The notes below the pieces were generated by a model that was given only the letters and a program-made list of their open reading frames with translations, was not told the DNA's origin and made no database searches. 64,000 nucleotides of DNA from Rheum nobile (Eukaryota > Streptophyta > Magnoliopsida > Caryophyllales > Polygonaceae): assembly GCA_027886185.1 (NCBI GenBank), contig WOAB01000583.1, positions 5,084,001 through 5,148,000 of the forward strand, read 5' to 3'. The position numbers and the translations under genes were made by a program. Of the stretch, positions 1-11,190 are shown piece after piece; the first letter of the stretch is position 1, and each line of letters opens with the position of its first letter.

Positions 1-306
1 GACGACGGCCTGACACCTCGGGCCCAGCGACGGCGGGCGCCGTTATTGTACGGCGGTCGCCGTTTTTGCCTTTTCCCGCCCATTCAGCTTTTGAACGAGC
101 AAGACATTAACCCGGGATAAAAATTATCATACGCGAACGCGTATAAACATCTGAAGCACGTCGTCTGTATTTTATTTCGCTGAGAAAAATATTACAGATA
201 CTACAGAATGTCTCAAGCTACCTGAATTAAATCCGACGTACTAAACGGGTACTGGAGAAAATTCCAAAATTCCCAAAATAACCTTATAAAAATATGGGGT
301 ATCACA
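1..306 (-). repeat. 3' LTR of the gypsy element (partial)
   Basis: On the minus strand it begins TGTGATACCCC at 306 and matches the beginning of the right-hand LTR (8839 leftward). The rest lies beyond the window. Compared with the other copy it has extra sequence inside the CG-rich part near 35-60. Confidence 0.9.
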
Positions 307-320
307 TCTCCCCCCCTTAA
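307..320 (-). other. Polypurine tract of the gypsy element
   Basis: On the minus strand, AAGGGGGGGAGA lies directly before the 3' LTR start TGTGATAC. This is the expected place for priming plus-strand DNA synthesis. Confidence 0.85.
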
Positions 321-440
321 AAGAAGTTTCGACCCCGAAACTTAGGCCGAAAATAACTCGGGAAAACGCCTGAGCATATCTGACTCGGTTTTCCACGTCT
401 CCCAAGTAACTTCTTGGGTCCCTTACTTGGACCACAGCAC

Positions 441-3398
441 TCATACCAACGGCACAATCTTGTTGCGCAAATGCTTCTCCCGACGCTCCAAAATGCGCAC
501 GGGCAACTCTTCATAAGTACCATTAGCTTGAATCTCGATGTCCTCATAACTCAGCACATGAGACTCATCTGGCACATACTTCCTGAGCAAAGAGACGTGG
601 AACACATTATGCACTGGATGAGCCGATGGCGGCAACGCCAAGCAGTATGCTAGAGATCCCACTCTATCCAGAATCTCGAATGGTCCCACGTAGCGAGGGT
701 TAAGCTTTCCACGCTTACCAAACCTGAAAACTCCTTTCGAGGGCGACACCTTGACAAACACTTTGTCACCTACATCGAACTCGACAGTCCTGCGCTTCCG
801 ATCTGTGTAGGACTTCTGTCGACTCTGAGCGGTCAACATCCTCTGTCTGATTAAGGCAATGTCAGAAGCTGTCCTCTTGACTAACTCTGGCCCAAGCAAA
901 ATCTTGTCGGCGTTATCGTCCCAACAAATCGGAGATCTGCATCGGCGACCATACAAAGCTTCGAACGGAGCCATCTTGATCGTAGCATGCCAGTTGTTGT
1001 TGTAGGTGAACTCAATCAAACTCAAGCTGTCCTCCCAGCTAGTCGGACGATCGAGCACACAAGCTCTAAGCATATCCTCCAGAGTCTGGATGGTCCTTTC
1101 AGACTGGCCATCTGTATGAGGATGAAAAGTTGTACTGAACCTTAACTCGATCCCCATAGCCTTATGAAGTTCTTGCCAGAACCTTGACATGAAACGACCA
1201 TCTCGATCCGATACGATGGTTTTAGGGATACCATGTAAACGGACAATCTCTTTCTGGTAGACCTCTGCTAACTTCTGGGTTTCCCATGTGGTCTTGATGG
1301 CTATGAAATGAGCACTCTTCGTAAGCCTATCCACAATTACCCAGATAGCATCTCTCTGACTTCGAGTCTTGGGTAGCCCAGTGACGAAGTCCATGGCGAT
1401 GTCCTCCCATTTCCATTCTGGCACAGGGAGAGGTAGCAACTCACCACCTGGCCTGCGGTGTTCGATCTTGACCTTCTGGCAAGTTAAGCACTTTGCCACA
1501 AAGTCTGCTACATCCCACTTCATGTTTGGCCACCAAAACTTCTTCATGAGATCCTTGTACATCTTGCTAGAACCATGATGCACAGAATAAGCAAATGAAT
1601 GAGCTTCTCTCATCACCAACTGACGAAGACCCTCTGTGTCTGGCACACAGATCCGATCCTGAAACCAAAGTGATCCATCATCCTGAACCACAAAACTGGG
1701 AGCTTTCCCGTCCATCACTTCACTGCTTAACTTCACCAAGATGATGTCATCGACTTGTTTTTCTTTGATCTGATCCAGCAGTGTAGCCTGAATTTCCAGC
1801 ATACTCAGGTACCCTCTACGTTGGTCATACAAGACTTCAACGTCGCCTGACTCTTGGTTTAGCTTGGTCTGAGCAGTAAGTAGAGCAACTACAGTCTCGT
1901 GCGTTGTCTTCCGGCTCAGTGCATCAGCTACTACATTAGCCTTGCCCGGATGATACAACAACTCCATGTCGTAGTCTTTGAGTAACTCTAGCCAGCAGCG
2001 TTGTCTCATATTTAGCTCCTTTTGAGTAAATATATACTTGAGACTTTTGTGGTCCGTGAAGACTTGGCATCTTATACCGTAGAGGTAATGCCTCCAAATC
2101 TTCAGCGCAAAGACAACCGTTGCTAACTCAAGATCATGGGTCGGATAGTTTTCTTCATAAGTCTTGAGTTGTCTAGATGCGTAAGCAATAACTCTGCCCC
2201 TCTGCATCAGTACACAACCCAAACCACACTTCGAAGCATCACTATAGACCACATAATCGTCATTCCCCTCTGGGAGTGCTAACATGGGTGCCGAGGTCAA
2301 CCGTCGTTTTAACTCCTGGAAACTGGCCTCGCACTTGTCATTCCAGACAAACTTCTTGTGAACCTTACGGAGTAGATTGGTCATAGGTAGAGCGGTCTTC
2401 GAAAACCCCTCCATGAACCGTCTATAATACCCGGCAAGCCCAAGAAAACTGCGCACCTCCTTCACGTTATGGGGCTGTGTCCAATTAGCCACCGCTTCGA
2501 TCTTCTGGGGATCAACCATAACCCCATTCCCATTGATCACGTGGCCTAAGAAAGCCACCTCCTTCATCCAGAATTCACACTTGGACAGTTTAGCATAAAG
2601 CTGATGTTGTCTAAGGACTGACAAAGCAATCCGCAGATGTTCCTCGTGGACTTCTTCACTCGGAGAGTAGATCAGAATGTCGTCTATGAAGACCACTACG
2701 AACTTGTCCAAGTACTGGTGAAAACATCGATTCATCAAATCCATAAAGACAGCTGGAGCATTTGTAAGCCCAAAAGGCATCACTACGAACTCGTAATGAC
2801 CATATCTGGTCCTAAACACAGTTCTAGGAATGTCCTGCTCACGAATTCTGAGCTGGTGATACCCAGATCTCAGGTCGATCTTGGAGAAAACCTTTGCTCC
2901 CTGCAACTGGTCCAACAAGTCATCAATCCTAGGCAGAGGATACTTGTTCTTGATCGTCACCTTGTTCAACTCTCGGTAGTCGATACAAAGTCGGAACGAT
3001 CCGTCCTTCTTTTTGACGAACAATACCGGAGCACCCCACGGCGATGCACTCGGCCTAACATAACCTTTGTCAAGAAGATCTTCAAGTTGATTCTTCAATT
3101 CTTGCATCTCAGTTGGAGCCATCCGATACGGTGATTTGGAAATCGGCGCCGTACCAGGCTCAAGATCAATTGAAAACTCTACGTCACGGTTCGGGGGTAA
3201 TCCAGGAATTTCTTCCGGAAAGACATCCGAAAACTCCCTAACCACATGAATATCAAGAACCTCAGCTCCATCCTTTGTGGGCGAATCCAAGTAGCAAAGG
3301 TACCCGACACATCCTTGTCGTAGTAGCTTAAACGCAGCCATCACATTGATCATCTTGCCGTTATCAGCGTCATTCCGACCTTTGAACTTGCACACGAA
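441..3398 (-). CDS. pol: Gypsy pol: reverse transcriptase, RNase H, integrase, broken chromodomain-like tail
   Basis: A 984-residue reading frame in the same frame as gag-pro, separated from it only by a TAG at 3401-3399; it has no ATG of its own at that point. In order: reverse transcriptase (about residues 100-280, with FIDDILIYS), RNase H (about 375-500, with YSDASKCGLGCV), an HHCC zinc finger beginning near HHGSSKMYKD, an integrase core with MDF, SDRDGRF and the Glu of SERTIQTLED, then a tail containing NVFHVSLLRKYVPD and PVRILERREKHLRNK. That tail resembles the group II chromodomain of plant chromoviruses. A TGA at 443-441 and a TAA at 425-423 stop the frame inside it; without them the frame would run to 342. 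RT, RNase H and integrase catalytic residues appear present. Confidence 0.88.
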   Translation of the reverse strand, partial: FVCKFKGRNDADNGKMINVMAAFKLLRQGCVGYLCYLDSPTKDGAEVLDIHVVREFSDVFPEEIPGLPPNRDVEFSIDLEPGTAPISKSPYRMAPTEMQELKNQLEDLLDKGYVRPSASPWGAPVLFVKKKDGSFRLCIDYRELNKVTIKNKYPLPRIDDLLDQLQGAKVFSKIDLRSGYHQLRIREQDIPRTVFRTRYGHYEFVVMPFGLTNAPAVFMDLMNRCFHQYLDKFVVVFIDDILIYSPSEEVHEEHLRIALSVLRQHQLYAKLSKCEFWMKEVAFLGHVINGNGVMVDPQKIEAVANWTQPHNVKEVRSFLGLAGYYRRFMEGFSKTALPMTNLLRKVHKKFVWNDKCEASFQELKRRLTSAPMLALPEGNDDYVVYSDASKCGLGCVLMQRGRVIAYASRQLKTYEENYPTHDLELATVVFALKIWRHYLYGIRCQVFTDHKSLKYIFTQKELNMRQRCWLELLKDYDMELLYHPGKANVVADALSRKTTHETVVALLTAQTKLNQESGDVEVLYDQRRGYLSMLEIQATLLDQIKEKQVDDIILVKLSSEVMDGKAPSFVVQDDGSLWFQDRICVPDTEGLRQLVMREAHSFAYSVHHGSSKMYKDLMKKFWWPNMKWDVADFVAKCLTCQKVKIEHRRPGGELLPLPVPEWKWEDIAMDFVTGLPKTRSQRDAIWVIVDRLTKSAHFIAIKTTWETQKLAEVYQKEIVRLHGIPKTIVSDRDGRFMSRFWQELHKAMGIELRFSTTFHPHTDGQSERTIQTLEDMLRACVLDRPTSWEDSLSLIEFTYNNNWHATIKMAPFEALYGRRCRSPICWDDNADKILLGPELVKRTASDIALIRQRMLTAQSRQKSYTDRKRRTVEFDVGDKVFVKVSPSKGVFRFGKRGKLNPRYVGPFEILDRVGSLAYCLALPPSAHPVHNVFHVSLLRKYVPDESHVLSYEDIEIQANGTYEELPVRILERREKHLRNKIVPLV

Positions 3399-5063
3399 CT
3401 AGCCCCCAGATGACACCGTCACCGTTCTTGAACTGAAGTCGATCACCGCCTTGTGACGCGTCAGCCAATCCATATCGAGGATAATGTCGTATGGAGCCAT
3501 GGCTATACAGATCAAATCTTCCTCGAACTCCTTACCCTGAATGGTAATCGGAAAGTCGGACAGATGCTTGGTTCCCACCAAACGTTCTCCATTAGGAAGA
3601 CTAACGACGAAAGGGTCGCACGAATCGTTGCACACTAAGTCTAACTTGCTAACACAGCTATCCGAAATAAAGGAATGCGTAGCACCAGATACAAACAGAA
3701 TGCACACTGAAGTAGAGTGAAGGTATAAAGTACCTTGAGCAATCGGAGCATTGGGTCCATCTGCTTCACGCATCTCGTACAAGCGTTGGCCCTGACTTCC
3801 AGAAACAGCTGGGGCCTTTCCCCTGTTCTGAGCAGTCGTCTGAACTGACGGGCTAGGAGTCTCGGCAGGCTTGAACCTAGGTCGGTTGCTCTGATGAACT
3901 GACCCTTGCTGCGACTCTACTCCCTTCTGCTTCCCCTGCTTGCAGAACTTCTGCAGATGACCATCACGTCCACACCCAAAGCACGATCTCTTCTCCTTCT
4001 GACACTCATTGCTCTTGTGGCCAGCAACGCCACAGTTATAACACTGAACTGAACTCCTGGTCTGCCCCGACTGCTGAGTCGATCCTCCTTGCGTCATCTC
4101 CGTCTTAGCTCGGCCGAACTTGGCAAAGTTAGACGGTGGCGCAGGACGCTTAAAGCCACCTCCCTGGTTCTGGTTCTGCATCGACTTCTGTCGATTGTGC
4201 CTCTTGGTCGACTCCTCTAGAGTTACCTCCAGCTTATAGGCACAATCCACATACTGCTCCAAGGTAGAGCATGTGTGGTGCACCATTAACGGCTTGATAT
4301 CCGGGCTCATCCACTCGTGGAAGTACCAGATCTTTTGGGCCTCGCTGGTAATATCGACAGGGACGTACTGTAAAAGATGATTGAACTTAGATGCCAACTC
4401 GGTCACTTTCAGACCATCCGTATTTGGGTACAAGAACTCTTTATGCTTCTCCTCTCTCATAGCACGAGAGAAAAAGCGATCAACCATCTTGGTCTTGAAC
4501 ATTGACCAAGTCAACACTGGGCTCTCTGCCAAACCTGTGCTCTCCCACCACTCGCTAGCCTCCTCCTTCAGCTGAAGAGAAGCGATATGGACCTTCTCGG
4601 CCTCAGTACACTCCACGTTCCGAAACAGCCTCTCCATATGGGAGAACCAATGAGTCACTGCTACTGGCTCCCATTTCCCGTTATAGCAATCGGGCCTCAT
4701 GGAAGTGATGGTCTTAAGAGCGCGACCATAGTTGTCTCTAGCCCTGACGGCATTCTCCTGAACCACAGGGTTTCCAGGCTCCACAACACCAGGAACCGTT
4801 GGGTGAGTAGGCACTTCTTGTGCTTGAGGCGCACTGGGTCTCAATACATCTGCAATTTCTCGCATCACAATCCCGCGAATCGCCTCAACAGCTGCGGCAT
4901 CAAACAGTGCCGGCGCTTGGGTCTGATCCTGACCTTCACGCCTATGCTGGACGCGAGACTCTAACTCGTGCTCATCCTGAACACCTCTTCCTGCTGGCCT
5001 GGGATCTTGGCTAGTCCCAGCACCGACTCGAGTCGAGTTCCTCGTGCTTCTTGGGTTCACCAT
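3399..5063 (-). CDS. gag: Gypsy gag-protease with catalytic Asp lost
   Basis: I chose the ATG at 5063 (MVNPRSTRNSTRVG), which begins gag-like sequence; an in-frame ATG 69 bases upstream precedes atypical residues. The protein has about 554 residues. The retrotransposon gag domain (about 130-250) includes WFSHMERLFRNVECTEAEK and EWWESTGLAESPVLTW. Two CCHC knuckles follow, CYNCGVAGHKSNEC and CFGCGRDGHLQKFC. A pepsin-like retroviral protease then begins near LFVSGATHSFIS. The family motif there is D-S-G-A; this copy has Val (codon at 3692-3690), so the catalytic Asp is missing. The frame ends at TAG 3401-3399, in frame with pol downstream. Confidence 0.88.
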   Translation of the reverse strand: MVNPRSTRNSTRVGAGTSQDPRPAGRGVQDEHELESRVQHRREGQDQTQAPALFDAAAVEAIRGIVMREIADVLRPSAPQAQEVPTHPTVPGVVEPGNPVVQENAVRARDNYGRALKTITSMRPDCYNGKWEPVAVTHWFSHMERLFRNVECTEAEKVHIASLQLKEEASEWWESTGLAESPVLTWSMFKTKMVDRFFSRAMREEKHKEFLYPNTDGLKVTELASKFNHLLQYVPVDITSEAQKIWYFHEWMSPDIKPLMVHHTCSTLEQYVDCAYKLEVTLEESTKRHNRQKSMQNQNQGGGFKRPAPPSNFAKFGRAKTEMTQGGSTQQSGQTRSSVQCYNCGVAGHKSNECQKEKRSCFGCGRDGHLQKFCKQGKQKGVESQQGSVHQSNRPRFKPAETPSPSVQTTAQNRGKAPAVSGSQGQRLYEMREADGPNAPIAQGTLYLHSTSVCILFVSGATHSFISDSCVSKLDLVCNDSCDPFVVSLPNGERLVGTKHLSDFPITIQGKEFEEDLICIAMAPYDIILDMDWLTRHKAVIDFSSRTVTVSSGG

Positions 5064-5441
5064 CTGTTTACCGATCCAATTCCAAGCATTCAATACATTA
5101 ATATTATGCAATATACTTATGCAATATACCAACGTAAATAAATTACTCAGAATAGATCAACTTGGCATTTTATAGATGAACCTTCGAACTTTTACACAAG
5201 CAACACATGAGTCAAATCTTCGAGCATCAAAACAGAACTTGCTCGGAAATCTAGAAAATTCACAGACACTAGCCGAAACACTGAAACAAAACACAAACAC
5301 AACTGAAACACTAGCAAAAGAAGCTACGACACTAGGCAACGCCAAACCACACTAAGGCGCTCCAAGACGTCTCCTGTAAGACCGGCTATCCATGCAAGGT
5401 CTCTTCGGGCTTGAATCACCATCCTGCTCTGGTGATGAGCT

Positions 5442-6202
5442 TCAGACCCTGCTTGGTCCTGGGTCACACGGCTCTGGTGACTCAGTTCCAATCTCAGCTG
5501 CGGAAAAGAAAGGATCGTCTATAAGAGGTCCTCCAATTCCAGCTCTCCTCTGAGCGCTAGCGATCGCCTGATCCATCTGCTGCTGCTGCTCCATATGAGA
5601 GTTCATTTCGCTCTGGCGAAGGATCTCTCTCAACTCAGCCTCTGATCTCCTCCTAATACCGTGCTTAGTGTACAGTGCCTCCCAATCAGCATCAGTCATG
5701 AGTGCATAAGCCGACACTGGTGATAGTTCTGGACTGGGGGGAATAAACTGCACCCCCGGCTCCTGACTGTCCACTAGCAAGTGCTTCAAGTTGTCTGGCT
5801 CCTGGCTCTGCTCTTCCAGGTCCATCTCGGGGTCCTCCTCAGGATCATCTTCTATGGGATCCTCATCCTCGGGATCAATCTCGATCAGATCCTCGTCCTC
5901 GACAAGATCTATCTCTATCTGGTAATCGTCATTGTAAGCCCTAAGGCGTATCTAGACGACTCACCCACTTCCTGCACTGCTTCCTCCCTGAGTGGCTTTA
6001 CAGGTACAACTACAGTGACCACTGCATCCCTAGGCGTAAGGACAACAGACTCGGGAATCACATACTTGATGTCCTCGGGCGGGCTACTCGGGCCTCCAAC
6101 CTCGAAACATCGCTGAGGGATCGGAAAATCTAGCCTGCCTGGAGACGGCGGGTCCGTCTTGGCGTCCTCCGACCCTCTATCAAGAGAAAAACACGCACCC
6201 AT
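5442..6202 (-). pseudogene. Extra ORF between primer site and gag, broken by a frameshift
   Basis: Two reading frames follow one another in the sense orientation of the element. The first starts at 6202 (MGACFSLDRGSEDAKTD) and ends at 5915. The second, reaching an ATG at 5825 and closing at 5442, can be read upstream through a very acidic stretch (about 5930-5825) that overlaps the end of the first. The switch lies near 5945-5930, so the two look like one protein of roughly 250 residues split by an indel. It is proline- and acid-rich, with a glutamine run (MEQQQQMDQ). I recognise no domain. Some plant gypsy lineages carry extra ORFs before gag; I infer nothing about function. Confidence 0.55.
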
Positions 6203-6395
6203 TCTACAGGATAACGAGGAAGGAGTTAGTATTTCTAGACATAGAAGCAAGCTTACTACATCAGACTATATAGAAGACACGACTATGGACGGTGTTTTGA
6301 AATTCTTTTTACTTTAAAAATTCAGAGCCCTTTAAAAGCATTTTCAAAAACGGATAAATGATATAAAAATCCCAAACCCATTTTAAAACCCTTGA

Positions 6396-6407
6396 GCTCT
6401 GATACCA
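6396..6407 (-). other. Primer binding site, initiator tRNA-Met type
   Basis: On the minus strand TGGTATCAGAGC lies four bases after the LTR end TGTTACA. It is complementary to the 3' end of plant initiator tRNA-Met, the usual primer for this group. Confidence 0.9.
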
Positions 6408-6411
6408 CAAC

Positions 6412-8839
6412 TGTAACACCCCCAAAACTTAACCCTTTTGGAAAAGTATTACTGCCAGTGACCCCAGTGTTCCTTACTGAGATCACCCAAGGCTTTACCA
6501 TTTAAATACAATTTATGAAATACAAGTGATACATAATGATCAAAACATTCAATTCCAAAACATAACATTGTCAAGGAAACATGAGTTACGGGATTACAAC
6601 CCAATCCCGAATAGGCTAACACAGAGTTTAAACCAAATACAACGGAAATCTTATAAAGTAGGGTACAGCGGAAGTCTTATAAAATACATTACAACCAAAG
6701 TCATTGTCCAAAAGATCTCAACCTGATTAAAGAAATAACTAAAACGTTCAAAAACCACCGTCGACTCCATAGTCCTTCTATCCTTCTGAGCTACTTTCTA
6801 TCTGATGTGCCGAATCGAACGGATGACACCAACCCACATGCAGAGAACAAAGTTCGTGGGTTAGTCTACTTGAATAGACTAGCAAGGGTACAAAGCAGAA
6901 TGGTTTGAAGCAGTCGTATTAGGTTAGACTCATCGCTTCTCGAATAACAACCGATGACGATAGTCAACCATCATACTCCTACTGGAATAAACAAGAGGTA
7001 TGTACAAGAGAAGATTCTGGAAGACTGAATCTTCACAGAAATCGACTCGAAAGAAGACTCCAACGGAAATGAGTCTTTAAGGAATTATGACAAATCTGAA
7101 ATGTTTACAGAATCATACAACAATGATTTAAAAGTTGACTGAGATGCTTCGGTTCACGACCAACCTCATCGCATACATCGAATCCAGATTGGAAAGAGAA
7201 CGTACTATGATCAAAGTCGAGACGAGTTTTCCTAGCTGCACTATAACTTAGCTGCACTACTCGCCGAAGGTTTATTAATTATGTGCTTCGAGTAGCACTT
7301 ATCTGGTTTATATTACAAACCACACATCACATTATTAGACTTTTACATGTGTACCCCACCATTGGGACGACACATCTTAGTATACGTTTCATCGAGAGTG
7401 ACGTACACCGGAAGGTTTGTGACACCAGCTAAGTGTCTTGTCTCTACATACTTGTGAAAGAGACCGATCATGATCTTAGAATAGCACCAGATGGAGACGA
7501 GCCACCCCGATACCAGATTATAAAGAAACGATCGGACAAAGTCCGAGTACATTCATAACTAACAGTGCTAACCACACAGATACAGCACAATAACAGATAC
7601 AGAATAAATCCACATAAAGGCCCGAAAGGCGATCACAAATAATAGCGCTGTTCTAACAGATATACAACCTATTATATGATTTTCAAAACAGTTTATAAAT
7701 CACTTCCAGAAGAACACGGTAATAATCGTTCCAAATTAATTACTCAGATAAACAACTGATAATCAATGTAAATATGGAAACGATGAGCAAGAGCGAACCG
7801 CCACTTGCCTTAATCCGCAGAATAGAAACAAGCCTAACGACAACGACGGGATTCTGGGCTCGACATGGGTATAGCTCCGCTAGCACAAACACCTTCGAGT
7901 CGACCCATAAAAGGAACCCTAAGTTAGATCCGACATAACAACAGTACGAATCTAAAAACGGCGAAAGAAATCGAAAGGAAAGACGCCACGACGACAACCA
8001 ACCAAGCCAAAGCCACAAAGGCATTCTAGGCACTGGCGGCGGTCGCCGCATTCATCACAGCGGGCGCCGTAAAGAACACGGTGGTCGTTGTGAAGAACTC
8101 CGACGACAGAACGAGAGAAAAACTCACCCAAATGATGCGCGTTTCGACCCCTTTTTGCCTTGCCTGGGTTCCAACCTCCAAAGGCAACCAAAAGGCTTCA
8201 CAAGGGCTTCTGGAAACACCACCAACCGACACCAACGAAACTTCCGAAATCCGGCGAAACTAACACTCCGACGAGGCGAGATTTTGGCAGAGATTCGGTG
8301 CTGGGATGGCTAAAAACCCTTCCCCCAACACCTCCTTTTATAGCCAAAGCAATAGGAGCATCATCATCACCCTAGACGAGGCCGAGCAGGGCTAGATCGG
8401 CGCGGCCAGAGCTCGCCGGCGACCAACGGGTAATGACCTCTGGGTAATCGCGGCGGGCGCCGCAACTTTGCCTACGGCGGGCCGCGGCGGCTGCCGTAAT
8501 TATGGCGGTCGCCGTTCCTAGCTCTGGCGAGCCCAGAGTAGGAGATGATGACCTGACACCTCGGGCCCAGCGACGGCGGTCGCCGTTTTTGCCTTTTCCC
8601 GCCCATTCAGCTTTTCAACGAGCAAGACATTAACTCGGGATAAAAATTATCGTACGCGAACGCGTATAAACATCCGAATCACGTCGTCTGTATTTTATTT
8701 CGCTGAGAAAAATATTACAGATACAGAGCACACTACAGAATGTCTCAAGCTACCTGAATTAAATCCGACGTACTAAACGGGTACTCGGGAAAATGCCAAA
8801 ATTCCCAAAATAACCTTACAAAAATACGGGATATCACAT
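6412..8839 (-). repeat. 5' LTR of the gypsy element (2,428 bp)
   Basis: On the minus strand it starts TGTGATATCCCG at 8839 and ends GGTGTTACA at 6412, giving TG...CA termini. It holds no convincing coding sequence; the short frames in it are chance. A CG-rich stretch (about 8030-8600) has repeated palindromic GGCGGTCGCCG-like blocks. A diverged relative of this LTR lies at 63290-64000. Confidence 0.9.
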
Positions 8840-10660
8840 ATATAGTGTGGCAGATCATATATTTACGATTTGCAAATTTTTTGTACGATCTGTAATATGA
8901 TTTGCGAAATAAATGATTACAAAAATAGAGTAGATGATCATTTATTACCAATTTGGAAAAGATAATATTATACAAATATTCTGGCTGATTCATATCGAAG
9001 GAAAGAAATAGCAAAAACCGAAATATATGGAATGGCTGACACGTGTACAAATTGCTATAGAGATGCCACGTGGCAAAAAAAAATTGGTGCATTCTTGCAA
9101 TGCCACGTGGCGTAGCAAGTCTTTGCGTTTAGTAGTTATATAGTAGATAAAATATAGATAATTTGAACAATATTTTTGTTGGGTCTTGTCTATGTACATA
9201 TTAGTTTGGTAATTAATATATAAATTATATAACATTACGATAATCTACTATATAATACTAAAATAGAACTCTTTAAGACCACTTGTCGCGTCAAGAATGA
9301 GCCACGTCACTTTTGCAACATGTCATCACCTAAAATTTCAACTAGTTTATAAACATGTGCCTTGCACGAGGATTTTTTATTAAATTTTATTTTATTTATA
9401 AGTATAACTTAATTACCTGTTTCTATTGATATTAGAAAAAATAACTCTAAATAATACAAACTATAACTATAAACTAAACACAACACTAATTTCATAAATT
9501 GTAAGTTAGTTTCCCAATTATAGATTTATATACTAAAAATAAAATGATTCAACTTTTCGGTTACAATTCCAATAAAAGTGAAAACGTGAACATTAGAAAT
9601 ATGACCGAGCTTATGAAATGGCAAAAGAAAATTGAACTGTACTTTAACATGTTTATAAAATGACATATTTTCTTTGGACATGCCATGAGTTCGGTCTTCT
9701 AACGTTCATGCCATCACTTTTATGGGAATTGTCACCAAAAAAGTGGATCGTTTTATTTTTGATATATATGCAATAGTTTAACTACCAATTTTAAAATTAT
9801 AAATTTCGTATTATTTTTGCTTAGCTGACATTTTATATTATTTAAGGGACTTTGCGAATCTAATATTATTTTTCTTTTTTATTATCAAGTTAACATAAAA
9901 TCATCAATTGATAACAACAAAGTAATATAAGTTTGATATCAATTATTTCATATAAACTAACCGCAAATACCAAATAATAAATTAGTATAATCAATTATGT
10001 ACAAAATCATTAATTTAAACATAAAAATCGTATGCAAAAGAAGTCACATTGATTTTGACATTTTTTTAATATTATTGTGCAATGCTATTTTTTCTTTTAT
10101 TGGTTAGGAACCTTAACTAAGAATGTTGTCATTATACTATAATTGGGGAAATTAGTCAGCACTTTTACAATTTCATAAATAAAAATAAATAAGGTCAAAA
10201 TATAAGAAAATATTATATATATTGTAGTAGTTAATGCTTTCGGTGGGAATACCTCCCCTGCGAGAATAATCGTTAACTTGATAATACTTTATGTGTATTT
10301 GAATTTGTGTTATATGTACATTTTAAGACACAATTCGTCGATAACTATTTTTTCTTATCCAACTTTCTGTTTGATTTCAAATATTCAAAAAGGAAACATC
10401 CGAGTTTTTTTTTTCTCTAGATAACTTTTGTTTGACTTAAAATTAATTATTCATATACGACTTATCCAATATGGTTCAACCGAGATATACTCTATGTGCA
10501 TTTTAAGTTTATAAGACAAACAAAAATGACCTTTTAAAAAATTACATAAGATGTGCATTTGAATTGTACTATCTATGTGCATTTTGACTTTATAAGACAA
10601 ACAAAAGATAGCATTCACGAGTTCGAATCCCCCATCCCCGTTGTAATGACCTTGTGGCTC
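8840..10660. other. AT-rich intergenic DNA with transposon relics
   Basis: No gene is visible. A 5' Helitron-like TCTACTATATAATACTAAAA occurs at 9243, and a Helitron 3'-end-like motif in minus orientation at 9342-9367. At 10617-10634 there is an isolated pol III B-box-like GAGTTCGAATCCCCC without a matching A box. Confidence 0.4.
9342..9367 (-). mobile_element. Helitron 3'-end-like motif
   Basis: Read on the minus strand, a short hairpin (GTGC-loop-GCAC, 9367-9357) is followed after about a dozen bases by CTAG at 9345-9342 and then a T. Hairpin plus CTRR terminus is the Helitron 3' signature. The 5' end was not located and no Rep/helicase gene is visible. Confidence 0.4.
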
Positions 10661-10667
10661 CTATACA

Positions 10668-11190
10668 AAGTTATTAGAATCAGAATTTTAGGATCGGATC
10701 ACAGCGGACCTTCCGGATGGGATCCTAAAATCGTATCGTAAACTCGTAAGATTTTGTAAGCGAATAAAACATAATTTAATACTAAGATATGAACATCGTA
10801 TAACAAAAATACAAATAAATATTTGAATTTCAAAATATAAACGTTTGAACATTGATTCAAGGGGTTAATGACTCACCGAAACTCAAGCCATGTATACTAA
10901 ATTGTCAAAATTAATTGGATTTAGGACATGCGTAAATTGGACTTAAAGGTTTTGAACAATTGCTTTTAAGGTTGCTTTGGTTTTTGATAACACATGAGTG
11001 AAATTTTAGAATTTTGAGCTTGACTATATGAGAGATGCGCAGATCGAAGGTGTGATAGAGGTGGAAATTTAGACAAATTGGGCTCTGAAATGGGTGTTAC
11101 TAGCTCGCAAAAGTTCAAGGTTGGGATCTCACTGGAATCGTAGAATCGTAAGATCCTACTGATCCCATGAGATCCTGTAAGATCCATAGA
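10668..11190. mobile_element. Degenerate hAT-type MITE related to 38119 and 41320
   Basis: Starts near AAGTTATTAGAATC and ends in sequence rich in GATCCTA/GTAGAATCGTAAGATCC, the same vocabulary as the two better-defined copies at 38119-38625 and 41320-41849. The ends and target duplication are not clear. Confidence 0.3.

Larger units (their letters stand above)
1..8839 (-). mobile_element. Ty3/gypsy LTR retrotransposon (Tekay-like chromovirus), left end cut by window
   Basis: Read on the minus strand, the order is 5' LTR (8839-6412), tRNA-Met-type primer site (6407-6396), an extra upstream ORF, gag with two zinc knuckles, protease, reverse transcriptase, RNase H, integrase, polypurine tract (about 319-307) and the start of the 3' LTR (306 leftward). 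The gag-RT-RNaseH-IN order is diagnostic of Ty3/gypsy. The chromodomain-like tail and long LTRs fit the Tekay/Del chromovirus lineage, which is my inference. The two LTR copies share about 290 bp in the window with at least ten substitutions and a few indels, so the insertion is not recent. The 5-bp target duplication cannot be checked because the left end is outside the window. The coding frame carries several lesions and the copy is probably not autonomous. Confidence 0.93.

Noticed and set aside
2637..3134. 165-residue plus-strand ORF
   Set aside because: Antisense shadow of the gypsy reverse transcriptase.
10617..10634. tRNA or SINE from the GAGTTCGAATCCCCC word
   Set aside because: No A box or acceptor pairing at the right distance.
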